Shown here piece by piece: positions 1-8,180 of a stretch of 64,000 nucleotides of DNA. This stretch comes from Nitrospirota bacterium. Lineage in GTDB: Bacteria > JACPQY01. Numbering within the stretch: the stretch's first letter is position 1; the number at the start of each line of letters is the position of its first letter. Location: NCBI GenBank assembly GCA_016190245.1, contig JACPQY010000031.1, positions 5,712 to 69,711 of the forward strand, read 5' to 3'. The notes under the pieces were generated by a model. That model saw nothing but the letters and a program-made list of their open reading frames with translations, was not told the origin of the DNA and did no database searches. Position numbers and translations under genes: made by a program.

Positions 1-67
1 ATCGATCCGAATAAATCTTGAGTTTCAAGCCACTCCCAATCTCCCAGCGCCCCGACGAATCAGGCTC

Positions 68-415
68 TTACAGGACGAGGTAGTTACGCAGCGATTGTTC
101 CAACTCGGATTGTTTGGCAGGTGTAAGTTTGCCGATGGGCGGTCCGATCATCTTGGACTTGTCCACCGTCGTCACTTGGTGCGCCAGTGCTGCGCAGGAC
201 TTGGGAAGACCGCACTCGCCGGCTTGGAATAGGACGACCGTGGGAGACGGCACCTGCCAGCGAGGGGACGTCGTCAGCGGGACGACTGTAGCGCTGGCCC
301 ATCGAGGGTTTGAGGTGAAGGCGTCGTGCGAGACGAGGATGCAAGGCCTGCGGCCCTTCTCCTCCGAGCCGGACCTCGGGGCCAGATCGAGGAAGTAGAT
401 TTCTCCTCTTACCAC
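68..415 (-). CDS. MazF/PemK-family endoribonuclease toxin
   Basis: This 115-residue protein has the MazF/PemK pattern: an N-terminal RGEIYFLDL strand, then GRRPCILVSHD and VVPLTTS near residues 22-50, and a late QVTTVDKSK block before a short helix. Family members are ribosome-independent mRNA interferases held inactive by a cognate antitoxin. The start is GTG at 415, which overlaps the stop of the upstream antitoxin gene by 7 bases, so the two are translationally coupled. The length is normal for the family. Cleavage specificity cannot be read from the sequence. Confidence 0.88.
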   Translation of the reverse strand: MVRGEIYFLDLAPRSGSEEKGRRPCILVSHDAFTSNPRWASATVVPLTTSPRWQVPSPTVVLFQAGECGLPKSCAALAHQVTTVDKSKMIGPPIGKLTPAKQSELEQSLRNYLVL

Positions 416-711
416 TCGGTCTCTTCGAGAAGTTTCCGCGCGGCGTGCGCCGTGGTTTGTCCGACAAGTTTCCGGCTCTGCGGGGCCATCCTCTCCACGT
501 ACTCCCGCATCTCTTCGGCAATTCTTTCCGCCTCGGCCCTACGCAGGTATTCCTCAACAGCCTTTCTCATGATCTGGGCCGTTCTTGCGCCCTGGCGCCT
601 GGCTTCCCTCTCAAGGGCGCGGTGAACGGGCATTGGAATGATTACGTGGAGGTCCTTTCGAGCATCCATTTTCATATCCATGATACTATCCATGGGCACG
701 GATGTTGTCAA
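409..711 (-). CDS. Ribbon-helix-helix antitoxin of the MazF-like toxin
   Basis: This 100-residue protein shows a short beta-strand (DLHVIIP) followed by two helices (VHRALEREARRQG, then TAQIMRKAVEEYLRR), the layout of CopG/MetJ-type DNA-binding antitoxins. The charged C-terminal half is the likely toxin-binding tail. It precedes and overlaps the MazF-like gene, the usual antitoxin-first order, and probably represses its own promoter. Several in-frame ATGs (711, 693, 681, 675, 669) make the start uncertain; a start at 693 or 675 would give a more typical antitoxin length. Confidence 0.75.
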   Translation of the reverse strand: MTTSVPMDSIMDMKMDARKDLHVIIPMPVHRALEREARRQGARTAQIMRKAVEEYLRRAEAERIAEEMREYVERMAPQSRKLVGQTTAHAARKLLEETEW

Positions 712-871
712 CGGTGGCCTTCAACACCGTCGGGCGACCAACCTCCGGGGTCTTGCCCCAAAAGGGGTAAAGCATCTGGACGTGCGGGCACCCTCGCGGG
801 AGATACGACTGGTCAGAGTAGATCTTGAGCTTCACGACCGCGATCCGCCGGCTGCCCGGACGACGCCGCGC

Positions 872-1294
872 CTACTCGAGCAGCCCGAAATGGCGAAGCA
901 CACTTGTGCAGAACTCCCTGAGCTGTCCGCGCTGCTGGTAGTACGAATAAGCGTCTTCGTGGCTGAGCACGCCGTACCGATGAACCAGGACATTCCGGAA
1001 TCCCGCCACCCTCTGCATGAACTCGGAAAGATCTCTCGTTATCACGCCATGTCTCTCCAACGGAGCGAAAAGGTCTCGATAGCGTTCGCCCATGTCCCAA
1101 CCTTGGTCGGACACGACATGGGCAGCCAAGTCGATACAATCTTGCGCCACCTTCTCGAGGCCGAAGAGAATGATGGCCTGTGTCCCGAAATCCTCCTTGA
1201 ACGTGCTCAGTCCCACCTGCCCAAGCTGATCGATGTGTGACAAGAGCTCCCGCACGGATTGACACTTGCGGATGAGAACCTCTTTATCGACCAT
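872..1294 (-). CDS. hepT: HepT-like HEPN ribonuclease toxin (DUF86)
   Basis: The protein contains the HepT signature RX4HXY as R-NVLV-H-R-Y near its C-terminal third, in an all-helical context (VRELLSHIDQLG, DCIDLAAHVVSD). HepT toxins are HEPN RNases neutralised by the MntA nucleotidyltransferase, which modifies the Tyr of this motif. I place the start at the ATG at 1294 (MVDKEVLIRK), which overlaps the 3' end of the upstream mntA gene by 11 bases; an ATG 13 codons further upstream also exists. Gene order mntA then hepT, with overlap, is typical. Confidence 0.88.
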   Translation of the reverse strand: MVDKEVLIRKCQSVRELLSHIDQLGQVGLSTFKEDFGTQAIILFGLEKVAQDCIDLAAHVVSDQGWDMGERYRDLFAPLERHGVITRDLSEFMQRVAGFRNVLVHRYGVLSHEDAYSYYQQRGQLREFCTSVLRHFGLLE

Positions 1295-1718
1295 CGGGCA
1301 TGCGGGCCCATTCCCGAAGTCCGCGCGTAACATGCCTGCTCCAGAACGGCAGGTAGTCCATGGCCTCGATCACCGCCTCTGCACGGAAGCGCCGGTGGGC
1401 AAGCGCATCACCCTCCACGACGAGCCTCCCCTTGCGGAACACCTGCATCCTGAGGAGGTGGGGCGCGCGGTTGAGAACGACCACTTGAGCGTCTCGCTGG
1501 AAGAGACGGGACAAGACCCCCATTTCCTTCACTATGAAGTCGTCGATCTCCAGCCCTTCCAAGCCCTCCAGAAGGAACGCGACATCCACGTCGCTCCTCT
1601 TCGTTGCCCGGCCGCGCGCCCAAGACCCGTACAGATAGACTGCGGTCACCCGCGGATCAGGACCGTACCGTTCCGAGAGGCGCCCCAGTATTCCTTCAAT
1701 CGTGAGGCTGTCCGACAT
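1284..1718 (-). CDS. mntA: MntA-type minimal nucleotidyltransferase antitoxin
   Basis: The gene carries the MNT-domain motif GSX10DXD, seen as YGSWARGRATKRSDVDV, with a third acidic position supplied by the strand DAQVVVLN. In the HepT/MntA system this enzyme AMPylates the toxin and so neutralises it. I use the internal ATG (MSDSLTIEGI) at 1718. The reading frame continues to 1787, but the extra 23 residues have no family resemblance. It sits directly upstream of hepT with overlapping ends. Confidence 0.87.
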   Translation of the reverse strand: MSDSLTIEGILGRLSERYGPDPRVTAVYLYGSWARGRATKRSDVDVAFLLEGLEGLEIDDFIVKEMGVLSRLFQRDAQVVVLNRAPHLLRMQVFRKGRLVVEGDALAHRRFRAEAVIEAMDYLPFWSRHVTRGLREWARMPDGR

Positions 1719-1811
1719 CGCATCTATTGTAGGCCGACCGGCTGCATCTTCCAACCGACTGTCTCGTGGGCACCGTCGGGCAACCACCTGCGAGGATTGA
1801 CGTCATGAGTG

Positions 1812-2636
1812 TCACTTCCGCCTCGCCCCGCGCCGCTTCAACACGTACAGGGCTGTGGCGCCCTCCAGACGGTGCGGCCGTTCGGAGAAATAGGCCACGA
1901 CGTGGTCCAGCCACTCCACGAACGGCTCCACCCGCGAGTTGTCCAGCTTCGCGTCGCGCAGGGCGTTCGTCAGCCGCTTCCGAAGGTCCGCCAGCATGAG
2001 AGGCCCGCTCCCCCGAGAGTGGTCAAAGGTCCGCACCCGCACGAGCCGGAGCGAGGTGCCTGCCACCCATCGCTCGATATCGAAGGGCGAGATGAAATGC
2101 AGGTCGGAGAGCGACATGGGGACACGCAGCAGCATGTTGAGGGCCATCCAGATGAAGCCGCGGATGTTGAGGAAACAGGGGCAGGTTAGAATCAGGCTCC
2201 CCCCGGGCGAGAGCCGACGCGCCAGCGCCGCGATCGTTCCGCGGGGGTCGTCCGTGTGCTCGAGCGTTCCGCACGACACGATGACGTCGGCCCTACCTTT
2301 CCAGTTGGCGAGATCCATGCACCGGAAGCTCAGATTGGGGGCCTGGTGTGAGAGTTGCGCCTGCCTAATCGCGGACTCGGCGTAGTCAATCCCCACGACG
2401 TCCCTCGCGCCTGCGCGCGCGATGAGAAAGGCCAGCGTACCCGTACCGCACCCCACGTCCAGGACACGCTTCCCCCTCCACCGGGTGGAGGCCAGCACCA
2501 CCTCGTTTGTCTCGCTGACGTTCTTTCCGCGTACGAACTTGCTGAAGAACTTCTCTTCGCCCTTTTCGTAGACGCCCTCGTATAGCTCCTTGAGCGCGCG
2601 ATTTCCCTTGCCGGGGCTTCCCACGGAAACCTTCAC
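1812..2636 (-). CDS. Class I SAM-dependent methyltransferase
   Basis: A Rossmann-type methyltransferase of about 274 residues. Motif I is VLDVGCGTGTLAF, motif II is VVGIDYAE, and a post-II segment SCGTLEHTDDP is followed by LSPGGSLILTCP. The arrangement resembles the UbiE/COQ5-like methyltransferases common in polysaccharide loci. The start is a GTG at 2636 that overlaps the TGA of the preceding dehydrogenase gene (GTGA), replacing a longer frame from 2654. It is the last gene of the minus-strand glycan operon. The substrate is unknown; a sugar or lipid-linked intermediate is likely from context. Confidence 0.85.
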   Translation of the reverse strand: MKVSVGSPGKGNRALKELYEGVYEKGEEKFFSKFVRGKNVSETNEVVLASTRWRGKRVLDVGCGTGTLAFLIARAGARDVVGIDYAESAIRQAQLSHQAPNLSFRCMDLANWKGRADVIVSCGTLEHTDDPRGTIAALARRLSPGGSLILTCPCFLNIRGFIWMALNMLLRVPMSLSDLHFISPFDIERWVAGTSLRLVRVRTFDHSRGSGPLMLADLRKRLTNALRDAKLDNSRVEPFVEWLDHVVAYFSERPHRLEGATALYVLKRRGARRK

Positions 2637-3625
2637 GACCCACGCTCCGCCCACTGTCTGAATTCGCCGATCACGAACAGATCGGTCCTCTCCATCGCTT
2701 CCGCCGTGGCTCCTCCAAGGTGAGGCGTGACAAGGAGGTTGGGGTGCGATCGGGCATACTGGACGAGGGGGTGATTCGCCGAGATGCCCTTTCTTTCGCC
2801 GATCAGCACATCCAGCGCCGCGCCGGCGAGATGGCCCGATCGGAGCGATCTCAGAAGCGCCTGTTCGTCCACGATCTCACCCCGCGACGTGTTGATGAGA
2901 ACGGATCCCTTCGGGAGCTGCCTGAACTCCGCCTCCCCCACCGCTCCGGCCGTTCTCGCGTTGAGCGGCAGATGAAGCGTGAGCACGTCGGACCGCGCGA
3001 GGAGGCTCCGCAGAGAGCGCGCGCGTCGGACGTAGCCGGGCACGGAACCGGGATGGGGGTCGTAGGCCGCGACGCGCATTCCAAATGCTCGACCGTAGCG
3101 AGCCATCATTCGGCCAAGTCTTCCAAAGCCGAGGATACCCAACCCCAGACCGGACAGCTCGCGCCCGAAGAAGGGGGACTGTCGCCACTCCGCCCGTTTC
3201 ACGGACGAACAAGCTTGCGGGATCCTGCGCACCAGGGAAAGGAGCAGACCAAACGCATGCTCCGCGGTGCTTGTGACGTTGCGGAGCAGGGGAGGATGGT
3301 GGTGCAGACTGAACACCCTGACGCCGCGGTGTGCGGCCGCGTCCACGCCGATGTGGTCCACACCCGTGGTGGGTGACACGATGGCTCTCAACCGGGGCGA
3401 GGACAGGATCAGGCCGGGCGGCACGCTTCGCTGCCAACGAATCATGACCGCATCGAAGGCGGGGGCCGCAGCCTCGAACCGCCGCTGCTCCATGCTCTCG
3501 GCGAACAGGTGCCCGGTACGCCGGGCCATTTGCAGCCCTGCGCGGCTGAAGTTCTCGGGTTCGGGGCACAGAATCCGTAGCGTGCGCAATGTCCCCTGTG
3601 TGGACCAGCAGGGCGATGAAGTCAA
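2633..3625 (-). CDS. D-isomer-specific 2-hydroxyacid dehydrogenase
   Basis: The protein has the NAD-binding motif GLGILGFGRLGRMMARYGRAF near residues 160-180 and the substrate-domain signature LINTSRGEIVDEQALLRSL. This places it in the phosphoglycerate dehydrogenase/D-lactate dehydrogenase superfamily, in which an Arg-Glu-His triad reduces a 2-keto acid. The C-terminal ACT domain of SerA is absent, so it is not a standard SerA. It lies between a B12-radical SAM gene and a methyltransferase in the glycan operon and may make or oxidise an acidic side group. The start is uncertain: TTG at 3625 or TTG at 3589, with no ATG near the conserved N-terminus. Confidence 0.85.
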   Translation of the reverse strand: MTSSPCWSTQGTLRTLRILCPEPENFSRAGLQMARRTGHLFAESMEQRRFEAAAPAFDAVMIRWQRSVPPGLILSSPRLRAIVSPTTGVDHIGVDAAAHRGVRVFSLHHHPPLLRNVTSTAEHAFGLLLSLVRRIPQACSSVKRAEWRQSPFFGRELSGLGLGILGFGRLGRMMARYGRAFGMRVAAYDPHPGSVPGYVRRARSLRSLLARSDVLTLHLPLNARTAGAVGEAEFRQLPKGSVLINTSRGEIVDEQALLRSLRSGHLAGAALDVLIGERKGISANHPLVQYARSHPNLLVTPHLGGATAEAMERTDLFVIGEFRQWAERGS

Positions 3626-3683
3626 GTTCCCCGTCGGTCGAGGGAGGCGAACCGGCGGAGCGGGACCATCCTGGCGAGTCGGC

Positions 3684-5240
3684 TCAGAGGATGCCCCTGG
3701 CGGCTTCGGCCAGGTCGTCCTCGATCTTGGCCTTGGGGCTGGACCAGAACGTTCGAACGTACTCTTCGCTCAACTTGGCGTGCAGATCCGGATCGAGTTC
3801 GGCCCGAAAGATCTCCGGCCATCGGCCCCTTGGAAATTTCACGTACATGGCAAACACCGTGCGGAGCCGCGAGATGTCCTCCACGCTCCACTGAGGCATC
3901 CTGAGAAGGCTGTCGTCGGCATTGCTCACCGTGCAGACCACGTCGGGCGAAATGAGACCTTTCTCCTCCGCGTACCGTCGGAGCTCCGTTCCGTGGAAAG
4001 GAACGAAAACGGAACAGCTCAGGTTGTCGGTCTTGAAATGCCGGTTCATCTCGATCGTATCGAAAGCGAGGGCGCGGGTCTCGTCCGGAAAGCCGATCAT
4101 GTTGTTGACACTGAAGGTGATATCCAGGCCGGCGGGGATCTGCATGATTCGGATGGCGTCCTCGTTCCGGTAGGGTCTTCGGACGATCTCGCGGCGGAAA
4201 GCCTCGTTCCCATGTTCCAGGCCGAAGGTCATCCGATCCAGACCAACGTCCTTCAGTCTTTTCAACCTGCGCTCGGTGATGGTCTCGATTCTGGTCTGGC
4301 ACCAGAAGGGCAGCTTGATATCGGAGTACATGTCGCAGAATTCATCGAATTCCCTGTCGCTCCAAGCCAGAAACGTGTCGGCCCAGAAGTAGATGTACTC
4401 GACCTTCCACTGCCTCACGTGGCTTTCGATCTCCTGCTTCACGAGGTCCATTCGCTTCTTTCTGAAGTACGAGATCCTTCCTCCGTAGAGAACATTCTGC
4501 GAGGGGGAATTGCAGAAAGCGCATGGATACGGGCATCCCCTGTGGGTCTCGACGGGAAGCAGGCGCCGGATCTTCCCTCCCATCGGCCGATAAAAGCGCT
4601 TTTCTCCGAACAGTCCGATGTCCGTTACGGGAGGCAGCCGGTTGATGTCGACCGGCTTCGAGATGGGGTTCTTCCGGACCGTCCCGTCGCGCTGCTTGAT
4701 CCAAAGATTGGTGACGTCGGAGTAGTCGCGGCCGGAGGCAAGCCGATCGGCCAAGTCAGCGATGGCGTTCTCGCCCTCCCCCACACACACCATGTCCACT
4801 TCCTCAAAGCCGAGAGCCAGGTGCGGCGCAAAGGTGGGGAAGACACCGCCAAAAATCGTCGGAATCCCGCGGTGTCTAACGGCTCTGGCGAGAGCTATCC
4901 CGCGGCGAAACGTCGTTTCGGTGCAGGAGACGGCGATCAAGTCGGGACTGAATGAATCTACGGCGGACACAAGATCTTCAACGGCCGATCGCGTCGACTT
5001 CCGGAAGTGGAGGTCGTCATCATCCGCGTCTCGGAAGGGCCTGAAATTGAGGCTCCTGGCCTTCTTCTCATCCACGTCATCAATGGCGATTTCATCATCG
5101 AACTTGTAGAACGTCGTATCGAAGAGCGAGGTCCGATGCCCTGCGTCCTTTAGGATCTGAGAAAGGACGGCAATCGAGGGGGGAACCGTGCTCATGCCCC
5201 TCTCGTTGGGATAAAGAAAGAGTACCCGGGCGCTTCCCAC
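3684..5240 (-). CDS. B12-binding domain radical SAM protein
   Basis: A 518-residue enzyme. The first about 170 residues form a cobalamin-binding Rossmann-like domain (LYPNERG, then PPSIAVLSQILKDAGH and CVGEGENAIADL). A radical SAM core follows, with the cluster motif CPYPCAFC (CX3CX2C) near residues 236-243. This architecture is shared with BchE/HpnP-type cobalamin-dependent radical SAM enzymes, which often methylate unreactive carbons or remodel rings. The start is GTG at 5240. It is separated from neuA by a hairpin-rich 198-bp gap but lies in the same direction as the glycan operon. Its substrate cannot be inferred. Confidence 0.86.
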   Translation of the reverse strand: MGSARVLFLYPNERGMSTVPPSIAVLSQILKDAGHRTSLFDTTFYKFDDEIAIDDVDEKKARSLNFRPFRDADDDDLHFRKSTRSAVEDLVSAVDSFSPDLIAVSCTETTFRRGIALARAVRHRGIPTIFGGVFPTFAPHLALGFEEVDMVCVGEGENAIADLADRLASGRDYSDVTNLWIKQRDGTVRKNPISKPVDINRLPPVTDIGLFGEKRFYRPMGGKIRRLLPVETHRGCPYPCAFCNSPSQNVLYGGRISYFRKKRMDLVKQEIESHVRQWKVEYIYFWADTFLAWSDREFDEFCDMYSDIKLPFWCQTRIETITERRLKRLKDVGLDRMTFGLEHGNEAFRREIVRRPYRNEDAIRIMQIPAGLDITFSVNNMIGFPDETRALAFDTIEMNRHFKTDNLSCSVFVPFHGTELRRYAEEKGLISPDVVCTVSNADDSLLRMPQWSVEDISRLRTVFAMYVKFPRGRWPEIFRAELDPDLHAKLSEEYVRTFWSSPKAKIEDDLAEAARGIL

Positions 5241-5266
5241 GGCTTCTCTCTAGTCCCGCGTTGAGG

Positions 5267-5390
5267 AATTCTTGGAGCAGATTGTCACCGACGCGGGACC
5301 ATCGGAACGATGTTTGCTTCCGCAAACATCGTTCCGAAAGTACCATGTTGGAGGCACCGATCTGTTCCAAGAATTAGTCCACATGGTACT
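5267..5390. repeat. Nested inverted repeats between neuA and the radical SAM gene
   Basis: Three pairings are visible. A perfect 16-bp stem (5302-5317 with 5322-5337, 4-nt loop ttcc) sits inside an outer 15/16-matching inverted repeat (5267-5282 with 5360-5375). A third 10-bp pair (5339-5348 with 5381-5390) overlaps the outer arm and would compete with it. No coding sequence is apparent. It could be a palindromic mobile repeat of MITE or REP type, or a transcript-processing or attenuation structure acting between the two genes. Confidence 0.7.
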
Positions 5391-5438
5391 AGTGATCCGG
5401 CGGCTCAGCCGGGAGGTGCAACAGCATGGACGTCAACG

Positions 5439-6164
5439 TCATGAGGCAGGCTCCGCGCGAGTGTGTCCTCGACGGGTGATGATGAAGTACTCTGCGAGAT
5501 AGAGGTCCTCGATGGAATCAATGTTGATGGCACGATCGGGGGACACGATCTGGGCGCGGCAGTCGGCGCCCACGAGGGTGTTTTGGTCCATGACAACGGT
5601 CCGTTTGGAGACGTAGAGCGCTCCGCTGCGGATGTAGACGGGAGGCAGCTCCTGGCGGGGACGCATGTCCTCGATACCCTGGTCCACGAAGTTGACGAGA
5701 CGGTTCTCGTCCACGATCTTCTTCATTCTGTATGGATGATAGCCCCCCACATCCACCACGCTGACGACGGAATCGGCGCCGGAGTCCATCAGCAACTGAA
5801 TCCCCGCGTCGATATCCGCCGCTGTGCGGAGCGGGGAGGTGGGTTGGAGCATGACGATGATCTCGTAGGGCGCTCCGGCCCGCCGCTCCATTTCGCGGAC
5901 GGCGTGTTGGACCACGGGCAGGGAGCGGGCCGCGTCCGTGGCCAGCTCGGTGGGGCGCAGGAAGGGCACGGGCACGCCCAGGTCCCGCGAGATCTTGGCG
6001 ATCTCCTCGTCTTCGGTCGAGACGACAATATCCGCGAGGAGTCGAGATCCTTTCGCCGCCTCGATGGTGTAGGCCATCAGGGGTTTGCCGGCGAGCGGGA
6101 CAAGGTTCTTCCGAGGGATGCCTTTCGATCCCCCACGGGCCGGAATGACGCCCAGGATACGCAT
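5439..6164 (-). CDS. neuA: CMP-nonulosonate cytidylyltransferase (NeuA-like)
   Basis: The N-terminal nucleotide-binding loop is IPARGGSKGIPRKNL (residues 7-21), followed by VVSTEDEEIA and the LQPTSPLRTA segment typical of acylneuraminate cytidylyltransferases; NIDSIEDLYLAEY closes the domain. The enzyme activates a nine-carbon sialic-type acid with CTP. It lies 4 bp downstream of neuB, so the pair would make and activate a nonulosonic acid. Length (241 residues) is normal for the single-domain form. Whether the sugar is Neu5Ac, legionaminic or pseudaminic acid cannot be decided here. Confidence 0.88.
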   Translation of the reverse strand: MRILGVIPARGGSKGIPRKNLVPLAGKPLMAYTIEAAKGSRLLADIVVSTEDEEIAKISRDLGVPVPFLRPTELATDAARSLPVVQHAVREMERRAGAPYEIIVMLQPTSPLRTAADIDAGIQLLMDSGADSVVSVVDVGGYHPYRMKKIVDENRLVNFVDQGIEDMRPRQELPPVYIRSGALYVSKRTVVMDQNTLVGADCRAQIVSPDRAINIDSIEDLYLAEYFIITRRGHTRAEPAS

Positions 6165-6168
6165 GGGA

Positions 6169-7125
6169 TCAGGCCGGGGGGCCGGTCTCCCAATTGTACA
6201 GAACCTGCCCGGTGGGGAGCCGGGCGGCGAATCGCCCTCGGTAGTAGTCCCGGTTCAAGAGCTCGGCGTGGGTCAGCTCCCGCCGGGCCTGACCGATCAT
6301 AGGGCGATAGTCCCCTACGTGCTCGCGGACCCAAGCTTCGCGATCGCCTTCGCCCCCGTGGGCGAGGCGGCAGAGGGACCGAAGCTGTTCCGGCGTGATC
6401 GAAACGGGGCCGTCCTTTGTGCCGTCCGGAGGCAGGAGGGTGAAATGGCGCTCGATGACATCCGCCCCGAGATGAAGCGCCACGACGGAAGCCTTGATGC
6501 CGTCCCGTTCGGCCAGGGTGTGATCACTGAACCCCACGGAGGAGGTGAGGCGGCGAAGAAACTCCATTCGCGCGAGGTGCAACTGGTCGAGCGGCGTCGG
6601 GTAGATCGTCACGCAATGCAGAAAGGTGAAATCCGCGCCCTGTAAAACCCGCGCGGCCTCCTCGATTTCGTCGTCCCTTGTTGCTCCGGTCGAGACGATG
6701 AGCCGTCTGAAGTGACGCGTCAAGTCCCGAAGCAGGGGGTAACTCGCGCAGTCGTAGCTGGCCACTTTCACAGCCGGCCAGGGGAATCGCGCCACCTCGT
6801 CCACACGTCCTCGCGCAAACACCGTCGTCAAAGGTCGGAGGCCCGCGCGGCCGCACTCCTCAACGTACCAGGCATACTCGCTGGTTGGGAATTCGAGCTT
6901 CTTGAGCCGATCGTATTCCGGCCGGTACGGTCGGCGGATCGCCTCCACCGTTCCGTTCCGCGTCAGCCCCTCTTCGAACTCCGGACGGAAGGTGAGATCG
7001 TCGGCGAACATCGTCTGGATCTTGCCGTAGTCCGCTCCGGCCTCCGCCGCCGCCCAGATCATGTCCTTGAGCAGGGCCTTGTCGCCGTTGTGATTCTGGC
7101 AGAACTCGGCGATGACTAGCGCGAT
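6169..7125 (-). CDS. neuB: N-acetylneuraminate synthase-like enzyme (NeuB)
   Basis: The protein matches the NeuB TIM barrel: IAEFCQNHNGD at the N-terminus, KIQTMFADDL, LTTVFARGRVDEV, IVSTGATRDDEIEEA, LHCVTIYPTP, VGFSDHTLAERDGIKA and the metal-binding region ADVIERHFTL. It condenses phosphoenolpyruvate with an N-acetylated hexosamine. The first ATG is at 7062, which would remove the conserved N-terminal barrel strand and the NHNGD motif. The upstream frame has no ATG, GTG or TTG; ATC at 7125, six bases after a GGGAGG Shine-Dalgarno sequence, is the best placed initiator. The C-terminal SAF antifreeze-like domain appears missing or very short. Confidence 0.85.
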   Translation of the reverse strand: MALVIAEFCQNHNGDKALLKDMIWAAAEAGADYGKIQTMFADDLTFRPEFEEGLTRNGTVEAIRRPYRPEYDRLKKLEFPTSEYAWYVEECGRAGLRPLTTVFARGRVDEVARFPWPAVKVASYDCASYPLLRDLTRHFRRLIVSTGATRDDEIEEAARVLQGADFTFLHCVTIYPTPLDQLHLARMEFLRRLTSSVGFSDHTLAERDGIKASVVALHLGADVIERHFTLLPPDGTKDGPVSITPEQLRSLCRLAHGGEGDREAWVREHVGDYRPMIGQARRELTHAELLNRDYYRGRFAARLPTGQVLYNWETGPPA

Positions 7126-8180
7126 GATGAACCTCCCAGAATAGACAGCAGGTGGCGCGCCGCGGCATCCTCCCCATGACGCTCCAGACCGTCGAAACCC
7201 TTCGCCAAGTCCGAGTAGGGGCCGGCATTCGTCAAGGGCGATCGCTCCGCCTCCTCAAGGTCGCCCAACGAAACGCCCAGGCCCAACTCGATGAGGCGAC
7301 CGCCGTTGTGGGCGACTTCAGGACAGGCATCCGGAAGGACCGCCATGGGTACGCGGGCGAGCACGCAATCCGAGATGGTGCCCAGTCCCGGCCGGACGAT
7401 GGCGAAATCCGCCTCCTCGAGCGATCCCCGTTCGAAATCGAACGGCTGGACGCCGGGCATATCCCTTTCCAGCCCCCGCGCCCATTCGGGAGACGCCAGG
7501 AAACGTGTCCCATTCCCCAGGCAGCTTCGAAGCGCCCTCACAATCTGGGGGCGCACCCCTTCGGCCGCCGTCGCCTTCCCCACTGCGAGCAGAACCCGCC
7601 GAGGGGGACCCCGGCGCGCCTGGATGCGCTCATCGCAGAAGCCGATGAAGCCCACTGGAACCGCTTGTGCCCACTCCCCTGTGGCCGGCATGGCGAAATA
7701 CCGGTTCACGATCATCTCCGGCCGGCGCTCCAGGAGAAGGTGCTCGGCCGACTCACGGTATCTCGCGAGCACGGGGCTCTCCGGAAAAGCCCGATGGAGT
7801 ACGTCCGGCCAGAGAAACGAGCCCGACAGAACAACTCGCTCGCAGTACAGGAGGGGTTCGTGCAAGTTGTCGGACACCACGAGGTCAAATCGGTCGAGCC
7901 CCAGGCCGGCGAGTTCGCGGTGCCAAGTGAGGACCCAGTCGCCATAGAACGACGCGTCGGCTGCCCATCTGACCGGCAGTCGAACGAACTCCACTCTCGC
8001 TCCGTCCCAAGACAACAAGGCACGATATTCCGCCCAGGCGGCCAGCGCCTCCGTCTGCCACCGTTCGCAGAAGAGGTGCACGCGTCCAGCCGGCTCCAGG
8101 GACCGGACCCGGCCGAGTACGCGGATGAGCCGCTTGACGTGTCCGAGGCCGTTGCCGCAGGCGACGGCGGCAATCTTCAT
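7116..8180 (-). CDS. GT-B fold glycosyltransferase (family 28-like)
   Basis: A 354-residue protein beginning MKIAAVACGNGLGHVKR, a glycine-rich loop like that of MurG and other family 28 transferases. The C-terminal donor-binding region is FAIVRPGLGTISDCVLARVP followed by EVAHNGGRLIELG. Similar proteins are found next to nonulosonic-acid genes, where some act as nucleotidases or transferases on UDP-sugars (PseG/LegG-like fold). Its position between neuB and a nucleotide-sugar dehydrogenase fits either UDP removal from an intermediate or transfer of the finished sugar. It overlaps the upstream dehydrogenase gene by 4 bp. Confidence 0.72.
   Translation of the reverse strand: MKIAAVACGNGLGHVKRLIRVLGRVRSLEPAGRVHLFCERWQTEALAAWAEYRALLSWDGARVEFVRLPVRWAADASFYGDWVLTWHRELAGLGLDRFDLVVSDNLHEPLLYCERVVLSGSFLWPDVLHRAFPESPVLARYRESAEHLLLERRPEMIVNRYFAMPATGEWAQAVPVGFIGFCDERIQARRGPPRRVLLAVGKATAAEGVRPQIVRALRSCLGNGTRFLASPEWARGLERDMPGVQPFDFERGSLEEADFAIVRPGLGTISDCVLARVPMAVLPDACPEVAHNGGRLIELGLGVSLGDLEEAERSPLTNAGPYSDLAKGFDGLERHGEDAAARHLLSILGGSSSR

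Noticed and set aside
3267-4955. A 562-codon plus-strand open frame opposite the radical SAM gene
   Set aside because: It is the antisense shadow of the CX3CX2C radical SAM protein and the dehydrogenase, with low-complexity His/Arg-rich translation.
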